DNA from: Streptomyces sp. GESEQ-4
GTDB lineage: Bacteria > Actinomycetota > Actinomycetes > Streptomycetales > Streptomycetaceae
Direction of reading: 5' to 3'
Assembly: GCF_017948455.1 (NCBI RefSeq)
Contig: NZ_JAFFSU010000015.1
Coordinates: 62,001 to 126,000, forward strand
DNA: 64,000 nucleotides
Part shown: positions 32,665 through 41,310 of the stretch, piece after piece
Layout: the number at the start of each line of letters is the position of its first letter
Numbering within the stretch: the first letter of the stretch is position 1
Position numbers and translations under genes: made by a program
The notes under the pieces: generated by a model
What the model was told of the DNA's origin: nothing
The model's input: only the letters and a program-made list of their open reading frames with translations
The model's database searches: none

Positions 32665-34152
32665 ATGCCGCGTAAGCCCGTCGCCCTCGCCAAGCCGCCG
32701 GACATGTTCGACCGCGACTGGGAGTGGAGCGAACTGACGGCGTTCGCCGCGGATGACGGCCCGGAAGCCACGATGGCCGTGGTGTCCGGGCGTCGCCGTC
32801 AGGGCAAGTCCTTCCTGCTCGACTCATTGGCACGGGCAGCCGGCGGTTTCTACTTCTGCGCGTACGAGGCCACCGAAGCGGAGTCCCTGAGGCGCTTCGG
32901 AGAGGAACTCGCGCAATACACCGGTGCCGTGGCGCCCATGCGGTTCGACCGGTGGGAGCACGCCGTCGACGCCCTCCTCGCGCTCGGCCGGGACCGCCCT
33001 GTGCCCGTGGTCCTCGACGAGTTCCCCTACCTCGCCCGTGCGACGCCGTCCCTGCCCTCCATCGTCCAAGTCGCTTACGGGCCGCGCCGCCCCGAACGCC
33101 TGCGGTCGCGGACCAGGCTGCTGCTGTGCGGCAGTTCGCTCTCCTTCATGGGCAAGCTGCTCAGCGGTACGTCGCCGCTGCGGGGCCGCGCGGGACTCGA
33201 ACTCGTCGTCCAGCCACTGGACTTCCGGCAGGCGGCAGCATTCTGGGGCATCACGGATCACCGCCTCGCGCTGCTCGTCCACAGCGTCGTCGGCGGTACG
33301 CCCGCCTACCGCAGGGAGTTCGTCCGCGACGACGTCCCGGACGGCCTCGCCGACTTCGACTCCTGGGTCTGCCGTACAGCGCTCTCCCCACGCTCACCCC
33401 TCTACCGCGAGGCCCGATACCTCCTCGCCGACGAGTCCGATCTCCGCGACCGGGCCCTGTACCACTCCGTCCTCGCCGCCCTGGCCGCCGGAAACGCGAC
33501 AGCCGGCGGCATCGCGGGCTGCCTGGAACGGCCGACCAGCGACATCACCCACCCGCTGACCGTCCTCCAGGACTGCGGTCTCGTACGACGAGAAGTGGAC
33601 GCCTTCCGCCGCAACCGGAGCGTCTACCGGGTCGGCGAACCACTGATCGCGTTCGACCACGCCATCGCGCGGCCCAGACTCCCGCTCCTCGACCGGGGGT
33701 TGGCCGAACAGGTCTGGCGCAGCGCACAGAGCCGTTTCCAGTCGGGCGTCGTGGGCCCGCACTTCGAGCAGGTCTGCCGTGACTGGGTCCTGCACTTCGC
33801 CGCGCCGGAGACCTTCGGCGGGATGCCGATCGACGTCTCGTACGGCACGGTCGCCGACCCGCACACCCGCACCAGCCACGAGGTCGACGTCGTGGTGCGC
33901 GGGGCGGTGGGCCAGGACAACGGCGTGCTGCTCTCCCTCGGGGAAGCGAAATGGGACCGCGTCATGGGCACCGGCCACCTCGACCGGCTCCGCCACATCA
34001 AGTCCCTGCTCACGCAGCGCGGCCAGGACACCTCGGCAGTACGCCTGGCCTGCTACAGCGGCGCCGGCTTCACCGACGACTTGAGGGCGGCCGCCGACGC
34101 GGCCGGCGATGTGGTGCTGGTGGATCTGGGGCGGCTGTACGGAGGGGAGTGA
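32665..34152 (+). CDS. AAA ATPase with C-terminal DUF234/PD-(D/E)XK-like domain
   Basis: A 495-residue protein of the archaeal-type ATPase family. Walker A is GRRRQGKS (about 42-49), Walker B VPVVLDEFPYL (about 113-123), with GGTPAYRREF in the small lid domain. A winged-helix region lies around 285-340 (VLQDCGLVRREVDAFRRNRS). The C-terminal domain has SHEVDVVVRG and LLSLGEAKWDRVMG, an E/D...D...ExK spacing that resembles the restriction-nuclease fold. This family is of unsettled function and has been linked to mobile DNA and defence. The gene stands alone after cimA with 91 bp between them. Confidence 0.8.
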   Translation: MPRKPVALAKPPDMFDRDWEWSELTAFAADDGPEATMAVVSGRRRQGKSFLLDSLARAAGGFYFCAYEATEAESLRRFGEELAQYTGAVAPMRFDRWEHAVDALLALGRDRPVPVVLDEFPYLARATPSLPSIVQVAYGPRRPERLRSRTRLLLCGSSLSFMGKLLSGTSPLRGRAGLELVVQPLDFRQAAAFWGITDHRLALLVHSVVGGTPAYRREFVRDDVPDGLADFDSWVCRTALSPRSPLYREARYLLADESDLRDRALYHSVLAALAAGNATAGGIAGCLERPTSDITHPLTVLQDCGLVRREVDAFRRNRSVYRVGEPLIAFDHAIARPRLPLLDRGLAEQVWRSAQSRFQSGVVGPHFEQVCRDWVLHFAAPETFGGMPIDVSYGTVADPHTRTSHEVDVVVRGAVGQDNGVLLSLGEAKWDRVMGTGHLDRLRHIKSLLTQRGQDTSAVRLACYSGAGFTDDLRAAADAAGDVVLVDLGRLYGGE

Positions 34153-34348
34153 CGAGGCATGGGAGGGGCCGCTCAGGGGCCGGGATGCACCGTGCAGGCG
34201 GCACCCCGTGGCGGGAGCGGGATCCGGGCAAAGTCGTGTGGTGCGAGTTCAGGGTTGCCGGGTGCCTTGACGGCTCTGCTGGGGCCCCAGTTCACTCACG
34301 CCGTGAGGTAAGTGATGAGTGGACCAAGAGAGCCAAGGGGGAAGCTCT

Positions 34349-37300
34349 GTGCGTTGCATGCGACGAACCGCCCTGCTCGTCTCCGCCACCCTGCTGACCG
34401 GATTGCTGCCGCTGACCGCCGCGAGCGCGGCGGCCGGCGCCGATGAACCCGCTCCCGTTCCCGTCGACCGCTTCGAGGGCGAGGTCCCCATCGCGAGCCC
34501 GCCCGCCGAGGGTCTCTTCACCTGGGGCAGTGACACCGACGACCAGCCCGCCCTCCAGTTCAGCCCGAGACCAGACGCCCCCGAGGGCGAGAAGGTCCTG
34601 GCCGGCAGCTACGACATCAGCGGCTACGGCGGCTTCACCCACACCTTCGCCTTCGACAAGCCCGCCCACGACTGGTCGGCCGCCAAGGGCATCCGCTTCT
34701 GGTGGGACGGCCGGAACAACGGCAAGAAGATCGCCTTCGAACTCAAGGACGGCGGCGCCAACGGCGAGGCCTCCGAGCTGTGGACGACCTCTTTCACCGA
34801 TGACTTCAGTGGCTGGAAACAGATCGAGATTCCCTTCACCGACTTCACGTATCGCACGGACTACCAGCCGGTCGGCGGCATCGACCAGGTCCTCGGCCTC
34901 ACCGAGATGTGGGGTTACGCCGTCACGCTCCCGGTCGGCGTCAAGAGCGACTTCGCCATGGACGGCGTCGAGCTCTACGGCAAGGCGGACCAGTCGCTGC
35001 GCGCGTCCGTGACGACCGGCGCCGCCGTGTACCCGGTGCGCGAGGGCGGCGCGGCGGGCGTGAAGATCTCCGTCGTCACCACCGGGTCCGCTCCGATCGA
35101 CGAGCCCGTGACGGTGACGTACGAGACGGCGGGCGGCACCGCGTCCCCCGGCAAGGACTTCACCCCGGTCACCGGCACGATCACCTTCCCCGCCGGCACC
35201 GCCTCCGGCACAACCCGCACCGTCCAGGTCCCCACCCTCAAGGACCGGTCGGCCGAGTCCGCCGAGACGGTCCCGTTGAAGCTGACGGTCACCGGCGCCA
35301 AGGCCCCGGCCGAGACACCGCAGGTCGTCGTCGACGCGCACGGACTGCCGTACCTGAACACCCAGCTGCCGCTGAAGAAGCGCGTCGCCGATCTCCTCTC
35401 CCGCATGACCCTGGCCGAGAAGGCCGGTCAGATGACCCAGGCCGAACGGGGAGCGCTCACCGCGCCGGGTGACATCGCGGCGTACGACCTCGGCTCGCTG
35501 CTCTCCGGCGGCGGTTCGACGCCGACGCCCAACACCCCCGAGGCCTGGGCGAAGATGATCGACGGCTTCCAGTTGCGGGCCCAGGCGACCCGCTTCCAGA
35601 TCCCGCTGATCTACGGCGTCGACGCGGTGCACGGCCACAACAACCTCGTCGGCGCGACGATCATGCCGCACAACATCGGCATTGGCGCGAGCCGCGATCC
35701 CGGGCTCGCCCACCGGGCGGGCGTGGTGACCGCCGCCGAGACACGTGCTACCGGCATCCCGTGGGACTTCGCCCCCTGTCTGTGCGTCACTCGCGACGAC
35801 CGCTGGGGCCGCGCCTACGAGTCCTTCGGCGAGGACCCCGCGCTCGTCGAGTCGATGGAGACGGTCATCCAGGGCCTTCAAGGGCGCGCGGACGGACGGG
35901 ACCTGGACCGCAGCGACAAGGTGCTCGCCACCGCCAAGCACTTCGTCGGCGACGGCGGCACCGAGTACGGCTCCTCGACCACCGGCACCTACACCATCGA
36001 CCAGGGCGTCACCAAGGTCACCGAGCGGGAGCTGGAGGCCGTCCATCTCGCGCCGTACCAGGACGCCGTGGACCGGGGCGTCGGCACGGTCATGCCGTCG
36101 TTCTCCTCCCTCGACCTCCTCGGCGACGACGAGGGCCCGGTGAAGATGCACGCGAGCGCCGACATGATCAACGGCGTGCTCAAGGACCGGATGGGCTTCG
36201 ACGGCTTCGTGATCAGCGACTGGCAGGCCATCGACCAGATTCCGGGCGACTACCCGTCCGACGTCCGTACGTCGGTCAACGCGGGCCTCGACATGATCAT
36301 GGTCCCGTACGCGTACAAGGACTTCCACACCACACTGGTCGACGAGGTCGAGGCGGGGCGCGTCAGCGAGAAGCGGATCGACGACGCCGTCTCCCGCATC
36401 CTCACCCAGAAGTTCAAGCTGGGGCTCTTCGAGCAGCCGTACGCCGACACCAGCGGCGCCTCCGAGATCGGTTCCGCCGGTCACCGGGCCGTGGCGCGCG
36501 AGGCGGCGGCCGAGTCGCAGGTGCTGCTGAAGAACGCGGGGTCCGTCCTGCCGCTGAAGAAGTCGCAGAAGGTGTACGTCGCCGGTTCCAACGCCGACGA
36601 CATCGGCAACCAGAGCGGTGGCTGGACGGTCACCTGGCAGGGCTCGTCCGGGGACATCACCGAGGGCACCACGATCCTGGAGGGGATGCGGAAGAGCTCC
36701 GCGCGGCTGACGTACTCGAAGGATGCGTCGGCGCCGACGACCGGTCACGACGTCGGTGTCGTGGTCGTCGGCGAGACCCCGTACGCCGAGGGCGTCGGTG
36801 ATGTCGGCAACGGCCACGACCTGGAGCTGACCGACGCCGACAAGGCAGCCGTGGACAAGGTGTGCGCGGCGATGAAGTGCGCGGTGCTGATCGTCTCCGG
36901 GCGCACGCAGCTGATCGGCGACCGGCTCGGCGACATCGACGCGCTGGTGGCGTCCTGGCTGCCGGGCACGGAGGGCGACGGAGTGGCGGACGTGCTGTAC
37001 GGCAGGCGGCCGTTCACCGGGCAGCTCCCCGTGACCTGGCCGAAGTCGCAGGCGCAGCTGCCGATCAACGTCGGCGACTCGGCGTACGACCCGCAGTTCC
37101 CGTACGGCTGGGGCCTGACCACGCTGACGAAGGTCCCGCAGGGCGGGGCGGCCACGCTGAAGGCGCTCGGGATCGCGGCGGCGCTGGCGGAGAAGGCCGG
37201 CTCTGCGGAGGCCGGCCGCGCGATCGTCGGCAAGGCGCGGCTGATTGTCCAGGAGAGGACCGGCGCGAAGATGACGGCGGCGGTGGCGAAGCCCTTCGCC

Positions 37301-37378
37301 GACGCCGATCACCTGCTGACCACGGGACGCTATGCGGCGGCCGTGCAGAAACTGACGGCGGCCTACCGGGCCGCCTGA
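34349..37378 (+). CDS. secreted glycoside hydrolase family 3 enzyme with carbohydrate-binding and Calx-beta domains
   Basis: A 1009-residue exported beta-glycosidase. The signal peptide MRCMRRTALLVSATLLTGLL ends near AASA. A CBM11-like beta-sandwich (about 40-195) is followed by a Calx-beta-type domain (about 200-295; VTYETAGGTASPGKDFTPVT). The GH3 N-domain (about 305-650) has YGVDAVHGHNN, KHFVGDGGTEYG and the nucleophile Asp624 in GFVISDWQAID. The GH3 C-domain (about 680-880) has VLLKNAGSVLPLKK and SGRTQLIGDRL, and a helical tail ends the protein. It probably acts as an exo-beta-glucosidase on cell-wall or plant glucans. The GTG at 34349 has GGGGGAAG upstream. No CebR-type operator is evident in the 196 bp before it. 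Confidence 0.93.
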   Translation: MRCMRRTALLVSATLLTGLLPLTAASAAAGADEPAPVPVDRFEGEVPIASPPAEGLFTWGSDTDDQPALQFSPRPDAPEGEKVLAGSYDISGYGGFTHTFAFDKPAHDWSAAKGIRFWWDGRNNGKKIAFELKDGGANGEASELWTTSFTDDFSGWKQIEIPFTDFTYRTDYQPVGGIDQVLGLTEMWGYAVTLPVGVKSDFAMDGVELYGKADQSLRASVTTGAAVYPVREGGAAGVKISVVTTGSAPIDEPVTVTYETAGGTASPGKDFTPVTGTITFPAGTASGTTRTVQVPTLKDRSAESAETVPLKLTVTGAKAPAETPQVVVDAHGLPYLNTQLPLKKRVADLLSRMTLAEKAGQMTQAERGALTAPGDIAAYDLGSLLSGGGSTPTPNTPEAWAKMIDGFQLRAQATRFQIPLIYGVDAVHGHNNLVGATIMPHNIGIGASRDPGLAHRAGVVTAAETRATGIPWDFAPCLCVTRDDRWGRAYESFGEDPALVESMETVIQGLQGRADGRDLDRSDKVLATAKHFVGDGGTEYGSSTTGTYTIDQGVTKVTERELEAVHLAPYQDAVDRGVGTVMPSFSSLDLLGDDEGPVKMHASADMINGVLKDRMGFDGFVISDWQAIDQIPGDYPSDVRTSVNAGLDMIMVPYAYKDFHTTLVDEVEAGRVSEKRIDDAVSRILTQKFKLGLFEQPYADTSGASEIGSAGHRAVAREAAAESQVLLKNAGSVLPLKKSQKVYVAGSNADDIGNQSGGWTVTWQGSSGDITEGTTILEGMRKSSARLTYSKDASAPTTGHDVGVVVVGETPYAEGVGDVGNGHDLELTDADKAAVDKVCAAMKCAVLIVSGRTQLIGDRLGDIDALVASWLPGTEGDGVADVLYGRRPFTGQLPVTWPKSQAQLPINVGDSAYDPQFPYGWGLTTLTKVPQGGAATLKALGIAAALAEKAGSAEAGRAIVGKARLIVQERTGAKMTAAVAKPFADADHLLTTGRYAAAVQKLTAAYRAA

Positions 37379-37415
37379 GGTGCTGGTCGGGTGGGAGGTG
37401 CGGAGCGCGGCCCGC

Positions 37416-37459
37416 ATCTCCCACCGGTCTCCCCCCGATCTCCCACCATCTCCCCCCGA
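37416..37459. repeat. pair of 21-22-bp direct repeats
   Basis: TCTCCCACC-(GG or A)-TCTCCCCCCGA occurs twice in direct succession, differing by one indel and one base, in the gap between the GH3 gene and the membrane-protein gene. It could be a slippage product or binding sites. Confidence 0.5.
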
Positions 37460-37489
37460 CGGGGACGTCCCATCTACGGGTCTTTCAGG

Positions 37490-37495
37490 TACTTT
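37490..37495 (+). promoter_or_regulatory. -10 box TACTTT, leaderless membrane-protein gene
   Basis: TACTTT ends 7 nt before the ATG at 37503 and no ribosome site is present, matching the leaderless pattern used repeatedly in this window. Confidence 0.5.
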
Positions 37496-37502
37496 CGACA
37501 GT

Positions 37503-38852
37503 ATGAAGGTCGCGATACTGGGCCGAGGCCTGATCGGACTGCTGATCGCCCTGGCGCTCGCCGCGCTGACCGTCGTAGCGGCGAACGCCCCGCGCGCCTC
37601 CGCGGCCACGAGCGTCTCGGCCATAGCCGAAGCACTCAAGGAGAGCCCCGTCTACGTCGACCCGGCCGCCTCCGGGCAGCTGTCGACGTCGGACGCGGAC
37701 GCGCTCGCCGAGCAGATCAAGGACGCCGACAAGCCGCTGTTCGTGGCGGTTCTGCCCGCGGACCACCCCACCGACAACCTCTTCGAGAACCTGCGCACCG
37801 CGACGGGCATCACGGGTGCCTACGCGATCCGCCTGGGCGACGACTTCCAGGCCAGGGCCGATTCGTCCGTGCTCCCGAACGACGCCGTGCGGAACCTCGT
37901 CACCAGCGTGCAGGACGAGCCGACCACCCAGAGCCAGCTCACCGCCTTCACCGACCGGGCCCTGGCCAACATGGGCGGCGCGGCGCCGTCCTCCTGGGGC
38001 TCCACCGGCACCGACGACGGCGTGCCGGTCGCCGGGCTGATCACGATCGGCGCGGTGCTGGCGGCCGGCGGCGCGGGCGCGTACACGATCGTGCGCCGCA
38101 ACCGGCGCCGGCACGAGGAGGAGCAGCGGGCCGCGCTGGAGAAGCTGCGGGTCGTCGTCGACGAGGACATCACCGCCTTCGGCGAGGAGCTGGACCGCCT
38201 CGACTTCCATCCGGGCGAGCCCGGCGCGGACGACGCCATGCGGGAGGACTACGAGCACGCGCTCGACTCCTACGACAAGGCGAAGACGCACATGGCGGAG
38301 GCCGAGAAACCAGAACACGTCCGTGCCGTCACGCAATCCCTGGAGGACGGCCGCTTCTCGCTGGCCCGGCTGGCGGCGAGGCGGGAGAAGAGGCCGCTGC
38401 CCGACCGCCGTCCGCCCTGCTTCTTCGACCCGCGGCACGGTCCGTCCGTCGCCGACGAGACCTGGACGCCGTCCGGCGGCGCACCCCGCGAGGTGCCCGT
38501 CTGCGCAGCGGACCGGTCCCGTCTGGCCGAGGGCCGCGATCCGCTGGTCCGCGAGGTGGACACCGACTCCGGCCGCCGCCCGTACTGGGAGGCGGGCCCG
38601 GCGTACGGCCCCTGGGCGGGCGGCTACTTCGGCGGCGGCATCCTGCCCGGCCTCCTCATCGGCACCATGCTCGGCTCCATGATGGCCACCCCCGCCTACG
38701 CGGCCGACTACGGCTCCGGCTACGGCGACTTCGGCACCGGCGGCTACGAGGGCGGCGACGTCTCCGGCGCCGACTTCAACACGGACGATTTCAGCGGCGG
38801 CTTCGGGGGAGGGGACTTCGGAGGCGGAGGGGACTTCGGCGGAGGGTTCTGA
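37503..38852 (+). CDS. membrane protein with TPM-like extracellular domain and Gly-rich tail
   Basis: A 449-residue protein. A signal segment (about residues 5-34) precedes an outside domain (35-165) with PVYVDPAASGQLSTSDADAL, DKPLFVAVLPADHPTD and LRTATGITGAYAIRLGDDFQ, similar to TPM/YgcG-type domains. One membrane segment (GLITIGAVLAAGGAGAYTIV, about 179-198) leads to a basic, coiled-coil-prone inside region with a CFFDPRHGPS...VPVCAADRSRL two-Cys motif, then a small hydrophobic stretch (LPGLLIGTMLGSMMA) and a GGGDFGGG-rich C-terminus. TPM proteins have been associated with protein turnover and phosphatase activity elsewhere; the role here is unknown. Confidence 0.8.
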   Translation: MKVAILGRGLIGLLIALALAALTVVAANAPRASAATSVSAIAEALKESPVYVDPAASGQLSTSDADALAEQIKDADKPLFVAVLPADHPTDNLFENLRTATGITGAYAIRLGDDFQARADSSVLPNDAVRNLVTSVQDEPTTQSQLTAFTDRALANMGGAAPSSWGSTGTDDGVPVAGLITIGAVLAAGGAGAYTIVRRNRRRHEEEQRAALEKLRVVVDEDITAFGEELDRLDFHPGEPGADDAMREDYEHALDSYDKAKTHMAEAEKPEHVRAVTQSLEDGRFSLARLAARREKRPLPDRRPPCFFDPRHGPSVADETWTPSGGAPREVPVCAADRSRLAEGRDPLVREVDTDSGRRPYWEAGPAYGPWAGGYFGGGILPGLLIGTMLGSMMATPAYAADYGSGYGDFGTGGYEGGDVSGADFNTDDFSGGFGGGDFGGGGDFGGGF

Positions 38853-38862
38853 AGTGCCCCGA

Positions 38863-38892
38863 AGGGGCGCGGGGAACTGCGCGACCAGCCAC
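38863..38892. repeat. dispersed repeat GCGCGGGGAACTGCGCGA, copy 1
   Basis: The first of three copies in the window (others at 43486-43516 and, inverted, 63589-63620). All lie just outside genes. I recall it as a frequent intergenic repeat in Streptomyces. Confidence 0.75.
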
Positions 38893-38916
38893 AACGCACC
38901 CGCAGCCGACCGACAA

Positions 38917-38948
38917 GGGCCCCGACGCACAACTCCGCGCCGGGGCCC
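38917..38948. terminator. terminator between converging membrane-protein and trypsin genes
   Basis: GGGCCCCG (38917-38924) pairs with CGGGGCCC (38941-38948) around a 16-nt loop. Confidence 0.55.
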
Positions 38949-38973
38949 CATCAAGCCGTACGAGACAGCAACC

Positions 38974-39756
38974 TCAGAGCGACGACGCCGCCGAAGCGAT
39001 CGCGGAGGCGAACGTGGACACCTCGGTGTAGACCCCCGGCGCGTTCGGCCGTGCACACCCGATGCCCCAGCTGACTATGCCGACCTGAACCCACGCGTTG
39101 GCCGCGTCACGGCGGAACATCGGGCCCCCGGAGTCACCCTGGCACGTGTCGACCCCGCCGGAGGCGAACCCCGCACAGATCTCCTCGTTCGCGACGAGCC
39201 CGCTGTACCCGCTGTAGGTCCGACACGTGGCGTCACTGACGAACGGCACGGTCGCCTTGAGCATGTACCGCTGCTGGCCGCCGCCCTCGCTGGCGGCGCC
39301 CCAGCCGGCGACGGTGAAGGTACCGGTGTTGTACTGGTTGGTCGTGGCGATCTTCAAGGTGGGCAGGTTGATCGGCTGGGCGAGCTTGATGAGGGCCCAG
39401 TCCTTGCCGGTGCCGTTGTAGCCGGGGGCCCGGTAGACGTACGTCGAGCGGACCTGGACGCGGCCGGAGGAGGACTGGAGGTCCACGACGCCGGCGGTGG
39501 CGGTGATGCTGGTGTTGGGGCCGGTGGAGCTCACGCAGTGCGCGGCGGTGAGCACGATCTGCTGGGTGTAGAGCGCGCCGCCACAGCCCATGGAGAGCCG
39601 GACCATGAACGGGAACTCGCCCTGCGCGGCGCGGGTTCCGCCGACGACGGGCGCGGGGGCGGCCTGCGCCGAGGACACGGGCTGAAGGCTGACGACCGCG
39701 AGCACGGCCGCACCGGCGACCGCGCATCTCTTGAGGGCTTTGAGGAGAGTCTTCAA
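38974..39756 (-). CDS. sprT: secreted trypsin-like serine protease (Streptomyces griseus trypsin type)
   Basis: A 260-residue pre-pro-trypsin closely resembling the S. griseus trypsin precursor as I recall it. The signal peptide is MKTLLKALKRCAVAGAAVLA, with a short propeptide ending APAP before the mature VVGGTRAAQGEFPFMVRLSM. The catalytic triad is His in TAAHC, Asp in KDWALIKL and Ser in GDSGGP. Asp six residues before that Ser (VDTCQGDSGG) gives Arg/Lys specificity. Six cysteines fit three disulfides. The start is TTG at 39756, with GGAAGG and 7-nt spacing, because longer frames lack a valid start in register with the signal peptide. It acts outside the cell. Confidence 0.9.
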   Translation of the reverse strand: MKTLLKALKRCAVAGAAVLAVVSLQPVSSAQAAPAPVVGGTRAAQGEFPFMVRLSMGCGGALYTQQIVLTAAHCVSSTGPNTSITATAGVVDLQSSSGRVQVRSTYVYRAPGYNGTGKDWALIKLAQPINLPTLKIATTNQYNTGTFTVAGWGAASEGGGQQRYMLKATVPFVSDATCRTYSGYSGLVANEEICAGFASGGVDTCQGDSGGPMFRRDAANAWVQVGIVSWGIGCARPNAPGVYTEVSTFASAIASAASSL

Positions 39757-39800
39757 CGTGACGCCTTCCGTGGGGGGTTGGCAATCGACCGGCCCTCGCC

Positions 39801-39821
39801 GCTTCATGGCCGACATGAAGC
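39801..39821. promoter_or_regulatory. inverted repeat GCTTCATG-N5-CATGAAGC upstream of sprT
   Basis: A perfect 8-bp inverted repeat with a 5-nt spacer lies 45 bp before the trypsin start and downstream of TTGACC (minus strand, near 39836-39841). It is a candidate operator. It does not match the AdpA consensus. Confidence 0.4.
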
Positions 39822-39962
39822 TTCTGGCATGGACCGGTCAATTCCTGGTTGCTGGATTATGTGGACGCTGTGAGCGCGCGCACAAGGACCGAAAACCGGC
39901 CAATCGCCTGGTTCCTTCGTGGCGTGATCGCGAGGGTGCCGACGCGGCATGGAGGGCTCGCC

Positions 39963-39968
39963 TACGGT
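39963..39968 (+). promoter_or_regulatory. -10 box TACGGT, leaderless YdeI-family gene
   Basis: TACGGT ends exactly 6 nt before the ATG at 39975; no ribosome site is present. Confidence 0.5.
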
Positions 39969-39974
39969 CTCCCC

Positions 39975-40544
39975 ATGACGTCTCCCGACGAGCCGCAGCC
40001 CCACCCCTTCGCGTCCGTCGCCGACCTGGACGCCTGGCTCACCGCCCACCCGGCGCCGCACCCCGGCCTGTGGGTGAAGGTCGCGAAGAAGGGTTCGGGC
40101 ATCCCTTCCGTCAGCGCCGCCGACGTCAATGACGTGGCTCTCTGCCACGGCTGGATCACGGGGCAGCGCAGGGCGCTCGACGAGTCGTACTTCCTGCAGA
40201 GGATCACTCCGCGCAGGCCGGGCAGCCTCTGGTCGATGGTCAACGTGCGGCGGGTGGCGGAGCTTTCCGAGGCCGGCCGGATGCGCCCCGCGGGGCTTGC
40301 GGAAGTGAACGCGGCCAAGGCGGACGGGCGTTGGGAGGCGGCGTACGAGTCGCAGAAGGAGGCGACGGTCCCGGCGGAACTGGCTGTGGCCCTGGACGAG
40401 AACCCCCGCGCCAGGGCGGCCTTCGAGAAGCTGGGCAGGACCGACCGCTACCAGGTCATGCTGGGCCTCCTGCGCGCCCGGACCCGGCAGCGCCGGGCGG
40501 ATCAAGTGGCCGCGATCATCCGGGAGTTGACGAAGCGCCGGTGA
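39975..40544 (+). CDS. YdeI/OmpD-associated family protein
   Basis: A 189-residue protein of the bacteriocin-protection/YdeI group. It has FASVADLDAWLTAHPAPHPG, LWVKVAKKGSG, LCHGWITGQRRALDESYFLQ, RITPRRPGSLWSMVNVRRV and a C-terminal helical part ending in AAFEKLGRTDRYQVM and IIRELTKRR. The central RITPR...W...N block is the family signature. The protein is cytoplasmic and has no known catalytic residues. It diverges from the trypsin gene with 218 bp between start codons. The molecular function in Streptomyces is unknown. Confidence 0.85.
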   Translation: MTSPDEPQPHPFASVADLDAWLTAHPAPHPGLWVKVAKKGSGIPSVSAADVNDVALCHGWITGQRRALDESYFLQRITPRRPGSLWSMVNVRRVAELSEAGRMRPAGLAEVNAAKADGRWEAAYESQKEATVPAELAVALDENPRARAAFEKLGRTDRYQVMLGLLRARTRQRRADQVAAIIRELTKRR

Positions 40545-40574
40545 GCCGAGGCTCACCGGCGCCGTCGCGGAGCG

Positions 40575-41186
40575 TCACGCGTTCTTGATCGCCGAGATGT
40601 CGAAGTTCAGCTTGATCTTGTCGGAGACCAGGACACCGCCGGTCTCCAGCGCCGCGTTCCAGGTCAGGCCCCACTCGGAGCGCTTGATCTCCGCCTTGCC
40701 CTCGAAGCCCACGCGCTCGTTGCCGAAGGGGTCCTTCGCGGCGCCGTTGAACTCCAGGTCGATGGTGAGCGGCTTGGTGACTCCGAGGATGCTCAGGTCG
40801 CCGGTGATCCGGTAGTCCTCGTCGCCGAGGGCCTCCGCCTTGGTGGAGCGGAAGGTCATCGTCGGGAACTCCTCGATCTTGAAGAAGTCGGAGCTCTTCA
40901 GGTGCCCGTCACGGTCCGCGGAACCCGTGTCGACGCTGTCCATCTTGACGTCGATGGAGGCGGTGGACTGCGCCGGGTCGCCGCCGTCCAGGTGCAGCGA
41001 GCCGGTGAAGTCGAGGAATTTGCCCTTGACGTTCGTGACCATGGCGTGGCGGGCGACGAACCCGATCGAGGAGTGCGACGGGTCGATGGTGTAGTCGCCG
41101 GTCAGGGCGGCCAGGTCGGGCGCCGCCGAGGCGGACTCGGCAGCGGCGGTCTCGGTGGTGTCTTCCTTGCGGCCGAAGATGCCCAT
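40575..41186 (-). CDS. YceI family lipid/isoprenoid-binding protein
   Basis: A 203-residue protein with a lipocalin-like YceI beta-barrel. It has TGDYTIDPSHSSIGFVARHA, VKGKFLDFTGSLHLD, STASIDVKMDSVDTGSADRD, HLKSSDFFKIEEFPTMTFRS and ITGDLSILGVTKPLTIDLE. It lacks a signal peptide and starts MGIFGRKEDTTETAAAE, so it is cytoplasmic, unlike E. coli YceI. The ATG at 41186 has TGGAGCA upstream. Its promoter (TTGAAG-N17-TACGGT) is followed by a perfect GTTGAACGTTCAAC palindrome, so a repressor, possibly MarR-type, likely controls it. It probably binds polyisoprenoid or another lipophilic ligand. Confidence 0.9.
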   Translation of the reverse strand: MGIFGRKEDTTETAAAESASAAPDLAALTGDYTIDPSHSSIGFVARHAMVTNVKGKFLDFTGSLHLDGGDPAQSTASIDVKMDSVDTGSADRDGHLKSSDFFKIEEFPTMTFRSTKAEALGDEDYRITGDLSILGVTKPLTIDLEFNGAAKDPFGNERVGFEGKAEIKRSEWGLTWNAALETGGVLVSDKIKLNFDISAIKNA

Positions 41187-41241
41187 GATCTGCTCCAAAG
41201 GGGACGGGTCGCGGCTCCGGGCGGAGACCACGGCCGGTGAT

Positions 41242-41255
41242 GTTGAACGTTCAAC
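41242..41255. promoter_or_regulatory. perfect 14-bp palindrome GTTGAACGTTCAAC, operator of the YceI gene
   Basis: The palindrome lies between the -10 box (41272-41277) and the start codon of the YceI gene, about 10-15 nt downstream of the expected transcription start. TTGAAC/GTTCAA half-sites are typical of MarR-type regulators in Streptomyces. No MarR gene is adjacent. Confidence 0.65.
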
Positions 41256-41271
41256 GAGCTCAACACGGCCG

Positions 41272-41300
41272 ACCGTAGACCTATTCCGTTCGAGCTTCAA
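41272..41300 (-). promoter_or_regulatory. YceI promoter TTGAAG-N17-TACGGT
   Basis: On the minus strand TTGAAG (41295-41300) and TACGGT (41272-41277) are 17 nt apart. This is a good HrdB-type promoter. Confidence 0.65.
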
Positions 41301-41310
41301 CGTCTTCCGC

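Noticed and set aside
39801..39821. AdpA-binding site before the trypsin gene
   Set aside because: The sequence does not fit the TGGCSNGWWY consensus at the required G; it is better described as an unassigned palindrome.
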